Of a stretch of 64,000 bases of DNA, positions 60,650-64,000 are shown in pieces. Source of the DNA: Rubritalea tangerina (GTDB taxonomy: Bacteria > Verrucomicrobiota > Verrucomicrobiia > Verrucomicrobiales > Akkermansiaceae); the NCBI RefSeq assembly GCF_042683245.1, contig NZ_JBHUJB010000034.1, positions 49,423 to 113,422 on the forward strand, written 5' to 3'. The translations under genes were made by a program, and so were the position numbers. Position 1 is the first letter of the stretch. Each line of letters begins with the position of its first letter. The notes beneath the pieces were generated by a model. It worked only from the letters and a program-made list of their open reading frames with translations. It made no database searches and was not told the origin of the DNA.

Positions 60650-61254
60650 AGCCATTGCTCATCCTACTTCTCACACTCGTATCTACCTTTGGCCAATACC
60701 AAAAAGTAGACGCACCCGTGAATTCCTCTGGCCGAACTCTCTCATTCCACATCTACCATTTCGACACCAGCCGCCACCCAGCTGAGCTCCATTCCCGCCC
60801 CACAACCATTTCATCCGCCATCAACCGACGCAGCCACCTAGCAGGCGTGGCCCTCGGCGCTCCAATCAATGGCGATACCTTCACCCTCGAAACCCAACAT
60901 GGCATGCTCAAGGTCGTTACGGGTAACTCCAATGGTGCCAATATGGGGCCGCAGCTCGTTGCTCAAAAAAGCCCCCAACCAGGCCTCGATAAACTCCACT
61001 ACGCACGGCGCACCTTCCTACTCCATAACGGAGACAAACGCTGGGCCATCGGCTATGCCCCCTCACTCAGCCAAAGCCAACTCGCACACGCACTCGCACA
61101 CATCAGTAAAACTACTAAGCGAGGCTACTCACTTGCCTACCAACTCAATGCCGGAAATTCTTCAGGCCTCTGGATTCGCAATGACTCCTACCAGCCATTC
61201 TACCTAAAAGAATTCCAAGCTCCCACACACGTATTGAGCATCAGACTCAAATAA
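60646..61254 (+). CDS. Degenerate phosphodiester glycosidase-like protein
   Basis: 202 residues, its ATG overlapping the previous stop (ATGA). Signal peptide MKPLLILLLTLVSTFG. It parallels its neighbour: HIYHFDTSRHPAELHSRPT, RTFLLHNGDKRWAIGYAPS and LAYQLNAGNSSGLWIRNDSY. But the LDGGRSS site is replaced by LNAGNSS, and the NGGFF segment by INGDTF-like GAPINGDTFTLET. It may be a non-catalytic partner or have a different activity. No other domain. Confidence 0.65.
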   Translation: MKPLLILLLTLVSTFGQYQKVDAPVNSSGRTLSFHIYHFDTSRHPAELHSRPTTISSAINRRSHLAGVALGAPINGDTFTLETQHGMLKVVTGNSNGANMGPQLVAQKSPQPGLDKLHYARRTFLLHNGDKRWAIGYAPSLSQSQLAHALAHISKTTKRGYSLAYQLNAGNSSGLWIRNDSYQPFYLKEFQAPTHVLSIRLK

Positions 61255-61305
61255 CACATACCCACTGAGCTTGAACTACTACGCGATTCGGGTTCGATTT
61301 GAGTA

Positions 61306-61461
61306 TTAGCCCTCGGGAAGCCGCTCACCATAGCGCTCAATAGCGTCTCGATGCTTCGGATCAATCAGTTCCTTTTGATCTGACTTCTCATCCTCCTCAA
61401 ACCATTGGTCGCAGCCCGGTAACAAACTACCGATAAATACCGCTATGACCAACCGCTTCAT
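61306..61461 (-). CDS. Small lipoprotein
   Basis: 51 residues from ATG at 61459-61461: MKRLVIAVFIGSLLPGCDQW with lipobox LLPGC (Cys17), then an acidic/charged tail (FEEDEKSDQKELIDPKHRDA, IERYGERLPEG). A frame open further upstream is not convincing. Function unknown. A terminator for the sialidase gene lies between the two genes. Confidence 0.55.
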   Translation of the reverse strand: MKRLVIAVFIGSLLPGCDQWFEEDEKSDQKELIDPKHRDAIERYGERLPEG

Positions 61462-61522
61462 AGACGCACCCTGCCCTATACTCAGCTCGGCGCCAACCAA
61501 ATAAGCCGATAGCTTAGCTGAC

Positions 61523-61557
61523 AAAAAACCCTCAGCTACCAATCGGCAGCTGAGGGT
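61523..61557 (-). terminator. Terminator of the sialidase gene
   Basis: ACCCTCAGCT pairs perfectly with AGCTGAGGGT. Read on the minus strand it is followed by TTTTTT. It lies 53 nt after the sialidase stop. Confidence 0.85.
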
Positions 61558-61610
61558 AAATGATATTATTGAGCTAACCGGAATGCTATAAGTACAGATG
61601 CAAGCCAAGG

Positions 61611-63701
61611 CTACTTCTGCATAAGCTCGTCCAAGCTCAGTCTCTCAAATGTCATATTCGATTGACTCCCCTCATAAATAATCCCGATGTCGCGACGCCC
61701 GTTCTCTTCGATCAAACTCAAACAAGAATACGCCCCACCAAGTTGATCTAAAAGGTACGGCTCAGACCAAGTCTCACCTTCATCTAAGCTATAGCGAATA
61801 GACATATGCGTGCGTCGCTTCTTGCCTCCATCTGCCGGGCCAGAGAAAAGCAAGATATCTTGCTTGTCGCCATCCTTAGTCGATGAGTAGCGCAAGATCG
61901 AAGCCATGCAGCCACTCATGTTGAATGTCCCACGCCCCGACGTCTTATGCTGAGTCCAAGTCTCACCCAAATCTTTCGTCGTGAATACTGCCCGACCACC
62001 CGCTGAGATACGACAATTTAACATCAATGACCCATCATTCAATTCGACAACCTGAGCCTCAGTCGTTTCCTGCGGGTACTCAACTCCAGGCGCGACCTTC
62101 CAAGTCTCACCGTGATCCTTGCTGTACAAAATAGAGGAACGAGCTGAGTAACGAGGCTTCTCTTTACTGCCTAGGTTTACCTTGTACTGGAAGGCAAATA
62201 CCAATGTGCCATCGCGCATCGAAATACCTGCCCCAGGTCCCTGCAACATTAATTGCCATGCAGGATCCTTAATCTCAGGCGTGAGATTGCGCGGCTTAGA
62301 CCACGTCTTCCCATCGTCCTCAGATTTAACAATCACCACTTGCCCAGTGTCCTTCGGGTCCATACCCGGCTTTGACTTACCCCAATACCAACCACTACTC
62401 AGACCGTGGGCTACCAAGCCAGTGATATAAATGTGTCCAGTCTTCTCATCCACCAAAATTGCCGGATCTCCTACACCATTCTTGTTCTCAGGCATTCCTA
62501 ACCATTCTCCCATATCTAACACTGGACGCGGCGCCTCCCAGCTGCGACCACCATCAGTGGAACGGCTCAGGCCAACATCAATGTCACCCGGCAAATCACC
62601 ATTTTGATTCCAACGTAAATCATAGACAGCTAATAAAGTTCCCTCCTTGCTAGTCACCATCCCAGGAATACGCATCCGCTTACACACCATCTTCGTACCA
62701 TCAGTGCGAACAACCTCATCACCAGAATGCGCCACATTGAACCCAATCCGCTGGCTCTTCACCACCACCTCTGCGTCACCTGCCGATAACTTACCTTTCT
62801 TCTCTAACTCCGCTCCAACAAAGTCAGCCACGACTCGATTGGTTAACTTAGCATCGTTAGAAATGCTCGCCTGCACAACAAAGTGGTTTTCCCCACTCTC
62901 CAATGCGTAGTCAGTCTCGAAACTCACACCATCCTTCGCAGGCTTTGTGTCTAACTTTTTAGCTTTTGAAAGGTCACTAGATCCCCCCTGTAAAGCGTAC
63001 AAACTCAAGCTCTCGATGTCTTTCAAATCGCTCGTCCCCTTCACGCGAACATGGAGCTTCTTGAGCTTATCCACGTTCTTGCTGCCTTCAGCCTTGATGC
63101 TATAGCGCAAAGCTATCGCGTCAGACTTGCGAATCAATAAAGGAATCTGAGCTTTCTTAGCACTCGCCCCCTTCACAACCATCGGTCCATCAGGGATCAC
63201 AGTAATGTTATCTAGCAGCACACCACTACCCTCCTTAGTTGTAGCTGTGAAACGAAACGCTTCAAACTCTTCACCTCCCAAGTCAGCTTCACGTTTAGTT
63301 GCTAATGCCCTCAAAGGAAGCTTATTGCCATCATACACACGCTTCCACTTCCCTCCTGACTTGCCCTCTATCTGAAAAGCAAATGGACTGGCACCTGTCC
63401 ATCGCTCAGCATTGAAATGCAATGCCAACAATGGCTTCTTTTGCAATGCCTTCGCTAACTCTAGCTCCACTACCTTGTTCTCCCCACCTGTAATTCTAAG
63501 ACTCCCCGCAGTGTCATCCGCAGACATAGAATTCTTTTCCATGTGCCCCTTGCTGGCTCTAAAAACCCCCAAATCACTGGAGATTTCCCCCTTAGCATTT
63601 AGACTCACATTGCTAAAATCTTCACTCGCAGCATGCAGGCTCCCCATACTCATTGCCGCCATACAGCATCCCATGCCCTTTATTCGCATTACATTCTTCA
63701 T
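61611..63701 (-). CDS. Secreted sialidase (exo-alpha-sialidase, BNR family)
   Basis: 696 residues. Signal peptide region to about residue 25. Residues of about 26-320 are an extra N-terminal segment with a jelly-roll-like look (LQKKPLLALHFNAERWTGAS) and a sialidase N-terminal domain (LIRKSDAIALRYSIKAEGSK). The RIP motif is RMRIPGMVTSKEGTLLAVYD at about 342-361. Five Asp boxes follow: STDGGRSWEA, SEDDGKTWSK, SKDHGETWKV, TKDLGETWTQ and SLDEGETWSE. Catalytic acidic and Tyr residues are probably in ETTEAQVVELNDGSLMLNCR and RDIGIIYEGS. It should release terminal sialic acid from glycoconjugates. With GH84 it suggests mucin- or glycoprotein-type substrates. Confidence 0.9.
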   Translation of the reverse strand: MKNVMRIKGMGCCMAAMSMGSLHAASEDFSNVSLNAKGEISSDLGVFRASKGHMEKNSMSADDTAGSLRITGGENKVVELELAKALQKKPLLALHFNAERWTGASPFAFQIEGKSGGKWKRVYDGNKLPLRALATKREADLGGEEFEAFRFTATTKEGSGVLLDNITVIPDGPMVVKGASAKKAQIPLLIRKSDAIALRYSIKAEGSKNVDKLKKLHVRVKGTSDLKDIESLSLYALQGGSSDLSKAKKLDTKPAKDGVSFETDYALESGENHFVVQASISNDAKLTNRVVADFVGAELEKKGKLSAGDAEVVVKSQRIGFNVAHSGDEVVRTDGTKMVCKRMRIPGMVTSKEGTLLAVYDLRWNQNGDLPGDIDVGLSRSTDGGRSWEAPRPVLDMGEWLGMPENKNGVGDPAILVDEKTGHIYITGLVAHGLSSGWYWGKSKPGMDPKDTGQVVIVKSEDDGKTWSKPRNLTPEIKDPAWQLMLQGPGAGISMRDGTLVFAFQYKVNLGSKEKPRYSARSSILYSKDHGETWKVAPGVEYPQETTEAQVVELNDGSLMLNCRISAGGRAVFTTKDLGETWTQHKTSGRGTFNMSGCMASILRYSSTKDGDKQDILLFSGPADGGKKRRTHMSIRYSLDEGETWSEPYLLDQLGGAYSCLSLIEENGRRDIGIIYEGSQSNMTFERLSLDELMQK

Positions 63702-64000
63702 ATTTTTGGATCGGTGATTTTGATCAGCTAGTCACACAAGCACCTACTAGCACATTGTATTCTATCAGATCTCCACCCACTGTCGAAGATTTCCCGCAGA
63801 ATAGCACGCAGACTACACAGGTACGAATACCCAACCAGCTTAGTCCCTCAATCCCCCACCCCAGCACACTTCCACCATGCACGGCACGCGAAATAACTGC
63901 CCCAACTAGAAGGCTGAGCCCATTCTCATAAACACAAAAAAGATAGAATGAGAAGAGAGGTGAGGCCGCGCCATGGTTGCTGGTAAGCTCATGGCTTATG
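63702..64000. other. Region upstream of the sialidase gene to the window edge
   Basis: No convincing gene. Short frames exist on both strands but have low-complexity, Ser/Pro-rich composition. Inverted TTCTCAT / ATGAGAA occurs around 63924-63955. The promoter of the sialidase gene should be at about 63702-63800 on the minus strand; no clear motif is recognisable. Confidence 0.4.

Noticed and set aside
63653..63931. Plus-strand frame of 92 codons at the right edge
   Set aside because: Pro/Ser/Thr-rich with no signal peptide or domain; overlaps the sialidase start region on the opposite strand.
1..64000. tRNA, rRNA, CRISPR arrays, transposases or prophage
   Set aside because: No cloverleaf, rRNA core motif, regularly spaced direct repeat or transposase-like protein could be recognised in any gap or gene.

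Overview
The window reads as a chromosome segment of a Verrucomicrobiota bacterium, most likely order Verrucomicrobiales in the Rubritalea/Akkermansia neighbourhood. The reasons are three PEP-CTERM proteins, an ECF sigma factor of the type shared by Rhodopirellula and Verrucomicrobium with a FecR/LamG partner, a DUF1080 protein, a sialidase and a GH84 hexosaminidase, an Omp85/TamB pair typical of a Gram-negative envelope, and weak or absent Shine-Dalgarno sequences. Taxonomy is inference; there is no rRNA gene to anchor it. I found no tRNA, rRNA, CRISPR array, transposase or prophage.

Layout. 1-4511: minus-strand surface and PEP-CTERM genes, then fecR-like and ECF sigma genes. 4691-10147: tamB- and tamA-like genes. 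10233-18689: an AraC regulator, small proteins, a secreted GH84 enzyme, a ROK-family protein and a DUF1080 protein. 18690-23491: a long non-coding stretch with strong hairpins and a Fur-like box, then feoA-feoB, a Cys-rich Feo-associated peptide and two divergent HemS/ChuX-like proteins. 23788-30772: flavodoxin, the glmM / GlmU-like / glmS cluster for UDP-GlcNAc precursors, aspartokinase and an MTH1-like Nudix enzyme. 30931-32997: a zinc-binding lipocluster of an orphan ZnuA and a His-rich outer-membrane barrel. 33062-40968: two tandem PAS-PP2C phosphatases, mazG, rhomboid, an LptF/G permease and a nuclease-DUF2927 fusion. 41078-48483: a PEP-CTERM protein and a TetR-controlled RND efflux operon. 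48535-53898: birA, a second GlmU-like gene, an entericidin-like peptide, a CarH-like B12 regulator, an MFS transporter and yaaA. 53968-60649: lemA, a ThuA-like lipoprotein, and the SAM cycle genes ahcY and metK, divergent from an ArsR-methyltransferase regulator. 60646-63701: glycan-related secreted proteins ending with a sialidase.

The most interesting points are: (i) metK and ahcY are separated by a four-helix-bundle (23S intervening-sequence type) gene bounded by imperfect inverted repeats, which looks like a small cassette dropped into a SAM-cycle operon; (ii) metK is divergent from an ArsR-methyltransferase regulator of SahR type, with an inverted repeat between them; (iii) a Fur-boxed feo operon carries two tandem divergent HemS/ChuX-like genes; (iv) a dispersed intergenic repeat is present in two long copies and one fragment, and a separate MITE-like element of about 167 bp has perfect 12-bp ends; (v) two GlmU-like proteins lack a recognisable uridylyltransferase domain; (vi) a B12-dependent MerR regulator carries the W-x9-EH signature of CarH photoreceptors but lacks other key residues. 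All functional statements rest on reading translated sequence by eye; no database search was run.
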